NCBI GenBank assembly: GCA_019420585.1
Contig: JAHZGX010000028.1
Span: forward strand, 74,432 to 138,431
Source of the DNA: Prevotellaceae bacterium
GTDB taxonomy: Bacteria > Bacteroidota > Bacteroidia > Bacteroidales > Bacteroidaceae
Length of the DNA stretch: 64,000 nucleotides
Direction of reading: 5' to 3'
Below, piece after piece: positions 16,707 through 25,704 of this stretch. The notes under the pieces are model-generated. The model was given only the letters and a program-made list of their open reading frames with translations, was not told the DNA's origin and made no database searches. The stretch's first letter is position 1. Each line of letters opens with the position of its first letter. The position numbers and the translations under genes were made by a program.

Positions 16707-18188
16707 TCAGAACTCGGTCGGGTCACTCTCGTTGCCGAAGCGGTCGAGTGCGGTTACGGCCATGTTCAGCCCGTGGAGCGTTCGTGAGAGCAGGTTGTAG
16801 GTGTAGTGCGCGTCGGCGGTCACGGTGATGAGGTTGGCGGGGTTGCCGGTGTCCACGGGCTTCGCCTTGCTTGCGTATATCACGTATCTGCACCGGTCTC
16901 CGTGCTTCCCTCTCACGGGATTCCAGGCCAGGTACTCGCTTACTCCTCCCTCGCGCCTCTGCTCCCTGATGGCAGGCGGCTCGGGCCGGTCGGCACATAG
17001 CCAGGTCATGGCGGGCAGCAGGGCAGGGTGGGGGTAGAAGTCGCGGTGGAGGTAGTCGTAGATTCCCTTGGTGTTCTCCGTCAGGAACTGACTCCTGAAG
17101 TAGGCCTGCCCGCCGAGTCCCTGCTGCCGCAGGTAGCAGAGCTCGCGCTGGACTACGCCCCACTCCCAGTCCTTCTCCTTGGGACTGAGGAAGTATATGC
17201 CGATGCCCGGTGCCACGGTGCGGCCGCACGAGTTCTCCTGCCAGTCGGCGGCAAATGGGAAGAAGTGGTTTCCCTGGAAGTACATCATCGGGCACAGCAT
17301 GTCCATTATGCCCTCGCGCAGCCATCCCTGCGCATCCTGGTGGACGGTGGTGAGCGAGGCCCAGCCGCGTGCCGAGTATCGTGCCACGTCGCGGTACTTG
17401 CCCACGGGCGAGCAGCTGACCCTCACCCAGGGCTTCACGGCCTTGATGCGGTGGTAGGCCTGCCGTGCTATCTCGGTGATGTTGCCGCAGCGCCACTCTC
17501 TCTTCGGGGTTCCGCGGCCGTACTTCCGGTAGGTTGCGGCGTCGGGGAAACTCTCGGGGTTCTCGGGATAGCGGATGTAGTCGAAGTGTATCCCATCGAT
17601 GTCATAGTTCTCTGTTATCTCCTGGCAGATGTCGGCAATGTATCCGGCCACGCCCGGCATCCCGGGGTCCAGGTAGTAGGTGTCGGCTTGCCGCCTGAGC
17701 CAGCCCGGGTGCGTGTATGCAAGGCTTTTCCTGCCGATGCGCTTGGCCTGTGCTGCCTTGAAGCAGGGCACGGTCACCAGCCAGGCATGTAACTCCATGC
17801 CCCTGCGGTGGCACTCTTCCACGGCGAAGGCCAAGGGGTCGTACCCCGGGCTCCGTCCGTACTGTCCCGTGAGCGCCACGTCCCATGGCTCTATGTCACT
17901 TGGATAGATGACGGTTCCGCGCACGCGGGTCTGCAGGAACACGGTGTTTATCCTGCATGCCTGCAGCCGGTCAAGTATGTCTGTGAGTTCCCGCTTCTGC
18001 CGCTCCGCGCCCTGCGGCGAGCTGGCCTTCGCCTTAGGCCAGTCGAGTCCCCCCAAGGTGGTGAGCCAGACTCCGCGCACTTCCCTCTTGGGGGCGGGAA
18101 GCGCGGGTGAAAACAACTCTTGTGCGTATATGGCGGTGCACAGCACGGCGGACAATGCCAGTGCAAATGCTCTTCTGGGCGTAATCAT
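16707..18188 (-). CDS. GHL10-family glycoside hydrolase (DUF187), copy 1
   Basis: A 493-residue exported hydrolase: signal peptide at residues 1-22 (ALALSAVLCTAIYAQE). The GHL10 TIM barrel begins with REVRGVWLTTLGGLDWP and includes NTVFLQTRVRGTVIYPS, the acid-rich strand NYDIDGIHFDYIRYP and a CSPVGKYRD strand; a C-terminal fibronectin-like domain ends with GLNMAVTALDRFGNES. Family members are linked to peptidoglycan or other envelope glycans, and the substrate is unknown. A TATCTTTG element ends only five nt before the ATG, suggesting a leaderless or nearly leaderless mRNA. A paralogue of the same length lies at 62347-63828. Confidence 0.88.
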   Translation of the reverse strand: MITPRRAFALALSAVLCTAIYAQELFSPALPAPKREVRGVWLTTLGGLDWPKAKASSPQGAERQKRELTDILDRLQACRINTVFLQTRVRGTVIYPSDIEPWDVALTGQYGRSPGYDPLAFAVEECHRRGMELHAWLVTVPCFKAAQAKRIGRKSLAYTHPGWLRRQADTYYLDPGMPGVAGYIADICQEITENYDIDGIHFDYIRYPENPESFPDAATYRKYGRGTPKREWRCGNITEIARQAYHRIKAVKPWVRVSCSPVGKYRDVARYSARGWASLTTVHQDAQGWLREGIMDMLCPMMYFQGNHFFPFAADWQENSCGRTVAPGIGIYFLSPKEKDWEWGVVQRELCYLRQQGLGGQAYFRSQFLTENTKGIYDYLHRDFYPHPALLPAMTWLCADRPEPPAIREQRREGGVSEYLAWNPVRGKHGDRCRYVIYASKAKPVDTGNPANLITVTADAHYTYNLLSRTLHGLNMAVTALDRFGNESDPTEF

Positions 18189-18193
18189 ATCCG

Positions 18194-18201
18194 CAAAGAT
18201 A
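18194..18201 (-). promoter_or_regulatory. Promoter -7 element of GHL10 copy 1
   Basis: TATCTTTG on the minus strand, five nt before the start codon. It is back to back with the cstA promoter. Confidence 0.65.
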
Positions 18202-18222
18202 CTCCAATTTATCGTTTTTTCG

Positions 18223-18230
18223 TAATTTTG
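18223..18230 (+). promoter_or_regulatory. Promoter -7 element of the CstA-like gene
   Basis: TAATTTTG, 30 nt upstream of the chosen ATG at 18261, divergent from the GHL10 promoter. Confidence 0.65.
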
Positions 18231-18260
18231 CAGTTCAGTTTAGAAGAAAAAGCATCTCAT

Positions 18261-19685
18261 ATGGTTACATTTTGCATTTCCCTGCTCTGCCTTGTGCTCG
18301 GATACGTATTTTACGGCGCGGTGGTGGAGAGGGTGTTCGGTGTGGAACCTGACAGGCAGACTCCATGCTACACGAAGGCCGACGGGGTGGACTACATCCC
18401 CATGGCCACCTGGAAGGTATTCCTCATCCAGTTCCTCAATATTGCGGGCACGGGTCCAATCTTCGGTGCCATCATGGGCATCCTGTTCGGTCCGGCTGCT
18501 TATCTGTGGATTGTCTTCGGCTGCATCTTTGCCGGTGCCACGCACGACTACATGAGCGGGATGATAAGCCTGCGCAAGGGTGGCATCTCCATACCTGAGT
18601 TCGTGGGCGACGAACTGGGTCCGGGCGTGCGCCTGCTCATGCGTGCCTGCTCGCTGGTGCTGATGGTGCTGGTGGGAGCCGTGTTCGTGACCACCCCGGC
18701 CACCCTGCTCTCCAGCATGACATCCGGGTGGGGAGCATGCGGCACGGTGCTTTTCTGGTCGGTGGTGATATTCCTTTATTACATCATGGCAACCCTTTTG
18801 CCCATCAGCACGCTCATCGGCCGCATCTACCCGCTCTTCGGGATGGCCATGCTCATCATGGCGGTTGGCATCGGGGTGGGCATATTCACCCACCAGGGAT
18901 GGATGCCCGAACTCACCGACTCCCTCACGGGCAATCATCCCAAGGGCCTGCCGGTGTTTCCCATGCTCTGCATAACCATCGCCTGCGGGGCCATAAGCGG
19001 TTTCCACGGCACCCAGAGTCCGATGATGGCGCGCTGCATCAAGAGTGAGCGCACAGGCCGGCGGGTGTTCTACGGGGCCATGATAGCCGAGGGGCTGGTG
19101 GCTCTCATCTGGGCGGCGGCCTCCATCAAGTTTGCCGGCGGGTACCGGCAGTTGGCCGACATGGGAAACCCTGCCGTGGTGGTGAGCGCCCTCTGCAGCA
19201 CCTGGATGGGCAAGGTGGGAGCCGTGCTGGCCGTGCTGGGAGTGGTGGCTGCCCCAATCACGAGTGGCGACACCGCGCTGCGCAGTGCCCGCCTGATGGT
19301 TGCCGACTTCCTCCACTTCAGCCAGGACAGGCTCTGGAAGCGCCTCGTGCTCAGCCTGCCTGTCTTCATCGTATGTGCGCTGCTGATGGTCATCAACTTC
19401 GACGTGCTCTGGCGTTACTTCGCGTGGTTCAATCAGACGCTGGCCTTCATGACCCTCTGGTCTGTGAGCGTGTGGCTGGCCAGGAAGGGAAAGTTCTTCT
19501 GGGTCACGCTGCTCCCTGCCATGTTCATGACGGTTGTGTGCACCAGTTACATCCTGGTTGCCCCCGAGGGGTTCACTCTTCCCCTTCCCGTGGGAATCGG
19601 CTGCGGGGTTGCCTTCATGTGCCTGCTCACCGCCCTTTTTGCCGCCTGGCACCTGCGCGGCCGCCGCTCGGCAGGAAGAAGTTAA
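18261..19685 (+). CDS. cstA: Carbon starvation protein A family transporter
   Basis: A 474-residue polytopic membrane protein of the CstA/BtsT family, which imports peptides or pyruvate. I start at 18261 (MVTFCISLLCLVLGYVFYG); the frame is open to 18120, but that part overlaps the divergent gene and lies upstream of the promoter. Family hallmarks are visible: DGVDYIPMATWKVFLIQFLNIAGTGP and FGPAAYLWIVFGCIFAGATHDYMSGM near the N terminus, and GFHGTQSPMMARC and VAAPITSGDTALRSARLM further on. It is shorter than the 700-residue E. coli protein, as is usual for the short Bacteroidota form. The substrate is not determined. Confidence 0.93.
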   Translation: MVTFCISLLCLVLGYVFYGAVVERVFGVEPDRQTPCYTKADGVDYIPMATWKVFLIQFLNIAGTGPIFGAIMGILFGPAAYLWIVFGCIFAGATHDYMSGMISLRKGGISIPEFVGDELGPGVRLLMRACSLVLMVLVGAVFVTTPATLLSSMTSGWGACGTVLFWSVVIFLYYIMATLLPISTLIGRIYPLFGMAMLIMAVGIGVGIFTHQGWMPELTDSLTGNHPKGLPVFPMLCITIACGAISGFHGTQSPMMARCIKSERTGRRVFYGAMIAEGLVALIWAAASIKFAGGYRQLADMGNPAVVVSALCSTWMGKVGAVLAVLGVVAAPITSGDTALRSARLMVADFLHFSQDRLWKRLVLSLPVFIVCALLMVINFDVLWRYFAWFNQTLAFMTLWSVSVWLARKGKFFWVTLLPAMFMTVVCTSYILVAPEGFTLPLPVGIGCGVAFMCLLTALFAAWHLRGRRSAGRS

Positions 19686-19789
19686 AACATACTAAATTCC
19701 CGCTCCGTTGCTTGGCACGACGGGAAATTTCCCCTACCTTCGTCCTTTGTAAACTTTAACGATTGTACAACTAAAAAAAGAACATTACA

Positions 19790-20389
19790 ATGAAGACATC
19801 CACTCTGAGAAAAGGTTTCCTCACGCTGCTCATGGCCGTGAGCATCCTGCCTGCTTCGGCACAGTTTGAGAAATATACATCGTACCTGAACACCTCACTC
19901 ACGGGCATGGGACTCTCCTACAGCAAAGACTCCAAGCTCAAGTTCGGCATCCAGGCCACGGGCGGCTATTTCGTGGAGGACGGATGGATGGTGTACGGCC
20001 GTGCGGGCTACGAGCACCAGGGACACCGTGGCGAGATGCAGAACCGCAACGACCTGCACCTCGGAGTGGGCGGCAGGTATTACTTCAACCAGAACGGCAT
20101 CTTCCTGGGCGTGGGCCTGATGTACCAGCATGCATCCAATGTGACGGCAAGCAAGAGGGAGAGCATCTGGGAAGGCGAGGATGCGCAGGGAAAGCAATGG
20201 CTGACGCGCACCGTCTACACCAACTACGGCAGCCGAAACTATGTTCATCTGACTCCAGAGGTAGGCTATTGCTTCTATGTGAACCAGTATCTCAGCATCG
20301 AGCCCTCTGTCTATTTCAACCTCTGCCTCAACCGTTTCAGCGAGGGCACCGAGGTAGGTCTGAAGTTGGGCATGGGCTACTACTTCTGA
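19790..20389 (+). CDS. Small outer-membrane beta-barrel protein
   Basis: A 199-residue protein with a signal peptide (residues 1-25, ending PASAQ). The mature 174 residues form about eight amphipathic strands (GMGLSYSKDSKLKFGIQATGGYF, MVYGRAGYEH, LHLGVGGRYYF, IFLGVGLMYQHAS, VHLTPEVGYCFYV, LSIEPSVYFNL, VGLKLGMGYYF) and end in Tyr-Phe, as expected for BAM-recognised barrels of the OmpX/OmpA-N type. A TACCTTCG promoter-like element lies about 50 nt upstream. The function is unknown. Confidence 0.85.
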   Translation: MKTSTLRKGFLTLLMAVSILPASAQFEKYTSYLNTSLTGMGLSYSKDSKLKFGIQATGGYFVEDGWMVYGRAGYEHQGHRGEMQNRNDLHLGVGGRYYFNQNGIFLGVGLMYQHASNVTASKRESIWEGEDAQGKQWLTRTVYTNYGSRNYVHLTPEVGYCFYVNQYLSIEPSVYFNLCLNRFSEGTEVGLKLGMGYYF

Positions 20390-20524
20390 GCAGGCAGGCA
20401 CCTGCCCTGACGCGGCCGGCCGGATACGGTGGCTGCAACATGGACATAAGCACATGCGGCGGGTCTTCAAGGGCTTCTTCCCGAAGACCTGCCGCCATTA
20501 TATATAATGTATCCTATAAAGAAC

Positions 20525-20782
20525 ATGGAAACTTCAAAGAGAGAGCAGAACTGGATTGACCAGTATGAGCGGCTCAGGGATTACGTGCAGGAGCACCATC
20601 ACCTGCCCAACAAGCGGAAGGTGGATAACCGCGGGTTGCTCAACTGGTGGAAGTACAACCGCAAGCTCATCCTCCAGGGCAAACTCGACAAAGAGCGCGT
20701 GCACCTACTTGACGAACTGGGACAGATGAGGCACCTGCCGAAATCCCCTCAGCCCTATGCCGACATGTTCCCTGAGGACTGA
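20525..20782 (+). CDS. Helicase-associated-domain mini-protein
   Basis: An 85-residue basic cytoplasmic protein. The sequence W-IDQYERLRDYVQEHHHLPNKRKVDNRGLLNWW-YNR is one helicase-associated (HA) repeat, normally found in tandem at the C terminus of large DEAD-like helicases and thought to bind nucleic acid; the conserved Trp, LP and L-W residues are all present. Here it stands alone. I choose the ATG at 20525 rather than 20507 because the first six residues add nothing to the domain. The role is unknown. Confidence 0.75.
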   Translation: METSKREQNWIDQYERLRDYVQEHHHLPNKRKVDNRGLLNWWKYNRKLILQGKLDKERVHLLDELGQMRHLPKSPQPYADMFPED

Positions 20783-20864
20783 GCGAAAATTCAGTCGTGC
20801 GCAAGGATGGCCAGTCTCGTTAATGCACTATGTTGCGCTAGCCTTCGTCCGGGGCTTCATTCGG

Positions 20865-21371
20865 TCACGTGCCTTTATACTCCTGCGCCTGATGCCAGTT
20901 GTGATGCGTATGGGTGAAGATGCGTATGATGGTAAAGGGAGGGAAATCCTTCAGCGGGGATATTTCCGTTGAACTCACCCGCTCCACTTTCATGATGAAA
21001 TCCCTGTCCAGGCGATACAAATCCTCATCCTTCGTGATGAAGAACTTATTGATCATGAAAACCACAGGTTCCTTAAGGCCGGGGTAGAGGGCTTTCTTCA
21101 CCTCGTCAAGAGTCACGAGCCGCAGGAGGCATTCCTTGCTGTCGTATTCCAGCACCGTATAGAAATCCCAGCCCCGTATGGATTGCTTGCTCTTGCCGTT
21201 TGTCACGAGCGTGTCACGGTTCTTTCCGATGTCCCTTATCGTATACGGCACACCCTTCCCGATGTCAATCTGCCTCTGTTTCATGGAATACGCATCGATA
21301 CCTATGTCATAGGGGCCGAGGTAGGTGCCATTAAGCGTGTAGCACACCCGGGAGACACTCATAACATACAT
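20865..21371 (-). CDS. Hypothetical protein with a TonB plug-like segment
   Basis: A 168-residue protein that I do not recognise. The C-terminal half has the order PVVFMINKFFI, then LDRDFIMKVERVSS, then FTIIRIFTHT, which parallels the plug motif of TonB-dependent receptors (PLYVIDG, I-SI-VLK, VIIITTK) without the Gly-rich loops. It starts 35 nt after the DUF6261 stop on the same strand and is probably co-transcribed. There is no clear signal peptide. It ends with Thr-rich, His-rich residues. The plug resemblance is weak. Confidence 0.6.
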   Translation of the reverse strand: MYVMSVSRVCYTLNGTYLGPYDIGIDAYSMKQRQIDIGKGVPYTIRDIGKNRDTLVTNGKSKQSIRGWDFYTVLEYDSKECLLRLVTLDEVKKALYPGLKEPVVFMINKFFITKDEDLYRLDRDFIMKVERVSSTEISPLKDFPPFTIIRIFTHTHHNWHQAQEYKGT

Positions 21372-21406
21372 TATCGTAAGAAACTTTCCGGTTTTTCGAC
21401 ATCTCT

Positions 21407-22267
21407 TTATGCCAGGTCATCACCGCCATCACCATTTCCACCTCCGGTTCCTCCACCCGTGTTGCCACCAGTACTTCCACCTGTATTACCACCCGTGCTA
21501 CCGCCGCCTGTATTTCCGCCAGTGTTATCACCCGTGCTGCCGCCGCCGGTGGAGCCTGATGCCGATGGAGATGTCTGATTAAGAGCCTTCCGCTTATATT
21601 CGGTGACCAGGAAGTTCACCGAGCCGATGAATGGCTCGAGGGACTCATCCTTGTTGCCGTATGCCTTGGCATTCACCGTCTTTGTCAGCACGCGATAGGC
21701 ATCATCGGTCTGCTTGCGCGCCGCCTGCATGGCACCAACCTTGGGCTTGGCCATGTTTTCCTTGTCACGCTGCGACATGAGTGCAATCACCTTCTCATTG
21801 GCTGCCTTGAGAGCCTTTACCTGCTCCGTGAGGTTCAGTTTCTGCACCTGTTCGGCATACTTCGTCTCCAGGTCGGTGATGAAGTTTGTCAGCAGACCCG
21901 TTTCATTGTACCTCTGTGTGCTGGGGTCAATCCTGTAGTCCTTGATATGCTGGTTGAGCACGGCAGCAGCCTTTGCAACTTCCGTCACTACCGAGCCAAG
22001 ATGCCCTTTCACCACTTTCTTGTAGCTGCTGTAGAGTTTCCCGCGTTCTTTGTCCGCCACGGCAATCTCATCCGTCAGCATGCTCTTCCGTGTGAACTTC
22101 AGCATCTCATCCTCAACCTTGAATGCCTCCTTGAGTGCATTGATTTCCTCCGGCACCTTTTCCTTCACTGCATTGTCAGACTCTGCACGCTCCAGGATTT
22201 CCTGAATGTAATTGAAGTGCGTTCCGTTTTTCATGCGGTTCAGCGCGATTTTTCTGATTTCGTCCAT
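21407..22267 (-). CDS. DUF6261-family protein with Gly/Thr-rich tail
   Basis: A 286-residue protein with no signal peptide. Residues 1-225 are almost wholly helical and heptad-like, with a conserved NETGLLTNFITDLETKY stretch near the centre, matching DUF6261 proteins of Bacteroides and Prevotella. Residues 235-286 are a low-complexity tail of GSTGG and NTGG repeats ending in Asp residues. DUF6261 has no known function. The upstream region contains the 42-bp repeat array; the first repeat on its side carries TACCTTTG, which could be the promoter. Confidence 0.85.
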   Translation of the reverse strand: MDEIRKIALNRMKNGTHFNYIQEILERAESDNAVKEKVPEEINALKEAFKVEDEMLKFTRKSMLTDEIAVADKERGKLYSSYKKVVKGHLGSVVTEVAKAAAVLNQHIKDYRIDPSTQRYNETGLLTNFITDLETKYAEQVQKLNLTEQVKALKAANEKVIALMSQRDKENMAKPKVGAMQAARKQTDDAYRVLTKTVNAKAYGNKDESLEPFIGSVNFLVTEYKRKALNQTSPSASGSTGGGSTGDNTGGNTGGGSTGGNTGGSTGGNTGGGTGGGNGDGGDDLA

Positions 22268-22474
22268 GTTCTTCAGTCTTTTATTGTTAGTTGATAAAGT
22301 TAATTACAGACATCTCATCCTTCTGCGCCTTAAATTTAAGGCTGTTTTCCGAATCATACAAGCATTTGGCGGAAAACTTACAGAATATTCGTTTCTTTTT
22401 TTTATTTCCATGCAAATGCCTGTTCCCGGTGCTCCTTCTGTCTTCTCATTTTCTTCATTCAGACAAGCATACGG
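22268..22474. other. Leader between the 42-bp array and DUF6261
   Basis: An AT-rich stretch with no gene. If the TACCTTTG in the nearest repeat is the promoter, this is a 5' untranslated region of about 200 nt. Confidence 0.4.
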
Positions 22475-22770
22475 CATGCAAAGGTACCGAAGCATTTGCG
22501 TGAATGCTTTTGCCGTCATGCAAAGGCCGCAAAACTCTTTCTGAACATGTTCTGCCAACGTGCAAAAGCACAAAAGTGTTTTCAGAAGAGTCTTTTCCTG
22601 TATGCAAAGGCAACTAGACATTTTTGGAAGATGTCTTGTCGGCATGCAAAAACACAAAAGTGTTTTCGGAGGAGTCTTCTTCTGTATGCAAGGGCAACAA
22701 GACATTTTGGGGAAGATATTTTGCCGCCATGCAAAGGACGAAAACGATTGTGGAATCTATTTCCTGATGC
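22475..22770. repeat. Seven tandem 42-bp repeats upstream of DUF6261
   Basis: Units start at 22475, 22517, 22559, 22601, 22643, 22685 and 22728, so the period is exactly 42 bp five times and then 43 bp. Each starts with (C/T)RTGCAAA and contains an inner inverted repeat, for example CAC-AAAA-GTG in units 3 and 5, GACAT-ATGTC in unit 4 and GAACATGTTC in unit 2. Units 3 and 5, and 4 and 6, are most alike, giving an 84-bp higher-order pattern. On the minus strand each unit reads TTTGCAT, like the end of a -7 element. Confidence 0.9.
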
Positions 22771-22869
22771 CTGCATGTCTTCAATAGAAGCATTCGTCCG
22801 TGCATTGTCTGCCGGTGGTTGTTGCATCCCCGTACTGCCGGTTCCGGCTGCGGGAGGAGAGGTGGCCGC

Positions 22870-25704
22870 TTACCACTCCATGCCGAGTTTCTCCCGCAGG
22901 AATCGTGCGGTGTAACTCTCCCCGCACTGCGCCACCTCCTCGGGCGTGCCGCTGCAGAGGAGCTGTCCTCCCCGTGCTCCTCCTTCCGGTCCCAGGTCCA
23001 TCACATGGTCGGCACACTTGATCACGTCCATGTTGTGCTCGATGATGATGAGCGTGTGGCCGCGCATGATGAGTGCGTTGAAGGCATCCAGCAGGCGGCG
23101 TATGTCGTGGAAATGAAGCCCCGTGGTGGGCTCGTCAAAGATGAACACCGTGGGCTCGTGCTTCTCCATGCCCAGGTAGTAGGCCAGTTTCACGCGCTGG
23201 TTCTCGCCGCCGGACAGGGTGGATGAGGATTGCCCGAGCTTGATGTAGCCCAGCCCCACGTCCTGCAGGGGTTTCAGCAGCGTGGCGATGCGCGGCTGCC
23301 TGTGCTCGGTGAAGAACTCTATGGCCTGGTTGATGGTCATCTCCAGCACGTCGTACACGTTCTTCTGCCCGAAGGTCACCTCCAGAATGTCCTGCTTGAA
23401 GCGCTTTCCGTGGCAGCTCTCGCAGGGCAGCACCAGGTCGGCCATGAACTGCATCTCCACCGTCACCGTGCCCTCTCCCTTGCACTCCTCGCAGCGTCCG
23501 CCGTCGGTATTGAAACTGAAGCATCCGGCCGTGTATCCCATCTGCTTGGCCAGGGGCTGTGCGGCAAAGAGCTTGCGTATCTCGTCCCAGGCCTTCACGT
23601 AAGTCACCGGATTGGAGCGCGAACTCTTGCCTATGGGGTTCTGGTCTACGAACTCCACGGCCTTCACCATCTGCAAGTCTCCTTCCAGGGCGATGTGCTC
23701 GCCGGGGCGGTCGGCCACCTCGTCGAGGTGCCGCTTCAGCGCGCAGTAGAGGATGTCACGCACCAGGGTGCTCTTTCCGCTGCCGCTCACGCCTGTCACG
23801 CAGGTCATCACGTTGAGCGGGAAGCGTGCGTCGATGCCTTTCAGGTTGTTGGCCCTGGCTCCCCTGACGGTTATCGAGGCCGTCCAGGGTCGGCGGCTCG
23901 GCGGAACAGGTATCTGCTCCCGTCCGGTCAGATAGTCCAGCGTGTGGCTCGTGTTTCCTCCGCCATCCTGCGGCAGGGGCATCGCGGGCCCGTTGTACAT
24001 GATTTCTCCGCCCAGCCTTCCGGCCTCGGGCCCGATGTCGATAATCCAGTCGGCAGCCCGCATGATTTCCTCGTCATGCTCCACCACCACCACCGTGTTA
24101 CCCAGGTCGCGCAGTTGCTTCAGCACCTTTATCAGCTTGTCGGTGTCGCGGCTGTGCAGGCCGATGCTCGGCTCGTCCAGTATGTAGAGGCTTCCCACCA
24201 GGCTGCTTCCCAGCGATGTGGCCAGGTTGATGCGCTGGCTCTCGCCGCCCGAGAGCGTGCCCGAGGGGCGGTTGAGCGTCAGGTATTCCAGCCCCACGTC
24301 CATCAGGAACTGCAGCCTCTGGCGCACCTCCGTCAGTATGCGCTGCGCCACGCCCAGTTCCTCGGGTGTGAGCGTCAGGCTGTCCACCCATTCCTTGAGC
24401 GTCCCCACCGGCATGTTCACCAGTTCCGTGATGCTCCGTCCGCCCACTTTCACGTAGGACGCTTCGGGCTTCAGGCGCGTCCCGTGACATTTGGGGCAGG
24501 TGGTCTTGCCCCTGTACCTGGCCAGCATCACCCTGTTCTGTATCTTGTACTGCCCCTGCCTCAGCATCTCGAAGAAGGCATCAATGCTCACCAGCCCCCA
24601 CTCCTTCTCCTCAGGATATAGCGCGCGCTTGCCGGCCGGCATGCCTGCGGGGAAGGTTCCGTGCCAGAGCCAGTCCTTCTGCTCCTGTGTCAGTTCATAA
24701 TAGGGCTTGAATATGGGGAATCCCCTTTCGGAGTTGAAGCGGATGAACCACTCCTTCCATTCGCTCATCTTCTCGCCCCGCCAGCATACCACGGCACCTT
24801 CATATACGCTGAGCGAACTGTTGGGGATGACCAGGTGCTCGTCTATCCCGATAATCTTGCCGAAGCCTTCGCACTCGGGGCATGCACCTGCGGGCGAGTT
24901 GAACGAGAACATGTTGTCCGACGGCTCCTCAAAGGTAATCCCGTCGGCCTCGAAGCGTGTGCTGAAGGCGTGCGTCTCCCCGTCCGGCAGGAAGCGCAGC
25001 ATCATTTCTCCCCCGCCCTCGTAGAAGGCCGTCTCGGCTGAGTCGGTCAGTCGGGACAGCGTGTCCTTCTCCCTGCCCACGGCCATGCGGTCCACCACCA
25101 GGCAGAGTCCGTCACTGCCAGCCTGCCTGCAGTCGAAGTCCTCAATGCGGCACACCTCCCCCTTGTGTTCCAGCCGGGCAAAGCCGCTCTGCCTGTATAT
25201 GTCCAGTTGCTGCTCCAGCGTGCGCCCCTCGGGAGTGTGTATCGGGCAGAGCACCATGAACTTCGTGCCGTCGGGATGGCTCGTTGCGCAGCGCACCACG
25301 TCCTCGGTGGTGTGCCGCTTCACCTCCTGTCCGCTCACGGGGCTGAAGGTCTTGCCCACCCGTGCGAAGAGCAGCCTCAGGTATTCGTAAATCTCCGTGC
25401 TTGTGCCCACGGTGCTCCGCGGGTTGCGCGTGGTCACCTTCTGCTCTATGGCTATTGCGGGAGGAATGCCCTTGATGAAGTCGCATTCCGGCTTGTTCAT
25501 GCGTCCCAGGAACTGCCGTGCGTACGCGCTCAGGCTCTCCACATACCTGCGCTGGCCCTCGGCATACAGAGTGTCAAACGCCAGCGAGCTTTTCCCGCTG
25601 CCGCTCAGTCCGGTCACCACTATCAGTTTCCTGCGCGGTATCTCCAGTGATATGTTTTTCAGATTGTTTACCCTTGCGCCTTTTATCTGTATGCAGTCCT
25701 TCAT
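22870..25704 (-). CDS. uvrA: Excinuclease ABC subunit A
   Basis: A 944-residue DNA-damage recognition ATPase of nucleotide excision repair. I start at 25704 (MKDCIQIKGARVNNLKNISL), consistent with the family; the ATG overlaps the stop of the mutarotase gene (25701-25704). Walker A of the first ATPase is GLSGSGKSS at residues 32-40; the second is GVSGSGKST. Signature motifs LSGGESQRINLA and LSGGENQRVKLA are present. Zinc-finger cysteines appear as CPECEGFG, CPKCHGTRL, and CEECKGEG paired with CESCHGKRF. It is complete. The 42-bp array lies just downstream. Co-transcription with a sugar transporter is unusual. Confidence 0.97.
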   Translation of the reverse strand: MKDCIQIKGARVNNLKNISLEIPRRKLIVVTGLSGSGKSSLAFDTLYAEGQRRYVESLSAYARQFLGRMNKPECDFIKGIPPAIAIEQKVTTRNPRSTVGTSTEIYEYLRLLFARVGKTFSPVSGQEVKRHTTEDVVRCATSHPDGTKFMVLCPIHTPEGRTLEQQLDIYRQSGFARLEHKGEVCRIEDFDCRQAGSDGLCLVVDRMAVGREKDTLSRLTDSAETAFYEGGGEMMLRFLPDGETHAFSTRFEADGITFEEPSDNMFSFNSPAGACPECEGFGKIIGIDEHLVIPNSSLSVYEGAVVCWRGEKMSEWKEWFIRFNSERGFPIFKPYYELTQEQKDWLWHGTFPAGMPAGKRALYPEEKEWGLVSIDAFFEMLRQGQYKIQNRVMLARYRGKTTCPKCHGTRLKPEASYVKVGGRSITELVNMPVGTLKEWVDSLTLTPEELGVAQRILTEVRQRLQFLMDVGLEYLTLNRPSGTLSGGESQRINLATSLGSSLVGSLYILDEPSIGLHSRDTDKLIKVLKQLRDLGNTVVVVEHDEEIMRAADWIIDIGPEAGRLGGEIMYNGPAMPLPQDGGGNTSHTLDYLTGREQIPVPPSRRPWTASITVRGARANNLKGIDARFPLNVMTCVTGVSGSGKSTLVRDILYCALKRHLDEVADRPGEHIALEGDLQMVKAVEFVDQNPIGKSSRSNPVTYVKAWDEIRKLFAAQPLAKQMGYTAGCFSFNTDGGRCEECKGEGTVTVEMQFMADLVLPCESCHGKRFKQDILEVTFGQKNVYDVLEMTINQAIEFFTEHRQPRIATLLKPLQDVGLGYIKLGQSSSTLSGGENQRVKLAYYLGMEKHEPTVFIFDEPTTGLHFHDIRRLLDAFNALIMRGHTLIIIEHNMDVIKCADHVMDLGPEGGARGGQLLCSGTPEEVAQCGESYTARFLREKLGMEW

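Noticed and set aside
15101..16726. A 541-codon minus-strand frame
   Set aside because: It overlaps the membrane-protein gene in another phase, is Arg/Pro/Ala-rich as expected for GC-rich antiphase reading, and is kept open by the 44-bp repeats.
18240..19652. A 470-codon frame antisense to the CstA-like gene
   Set aside because: His/Glu/Gly-rich shadow reading with no hydrophobic or domain pattern; cstA on the other strand is clear.
22475..22770. CRISPR array
   Set aside because: The period is uniform at 42 bp, but the units diverge all along their length and there are no alternating constant repeats and unique spacers; no cas genes are nearby.
23230..24621. A 463-codon frame antisense to uvrA
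   Set aside because: His/Gln-rich shadow of a strongly conserved gene; no independent promoter.
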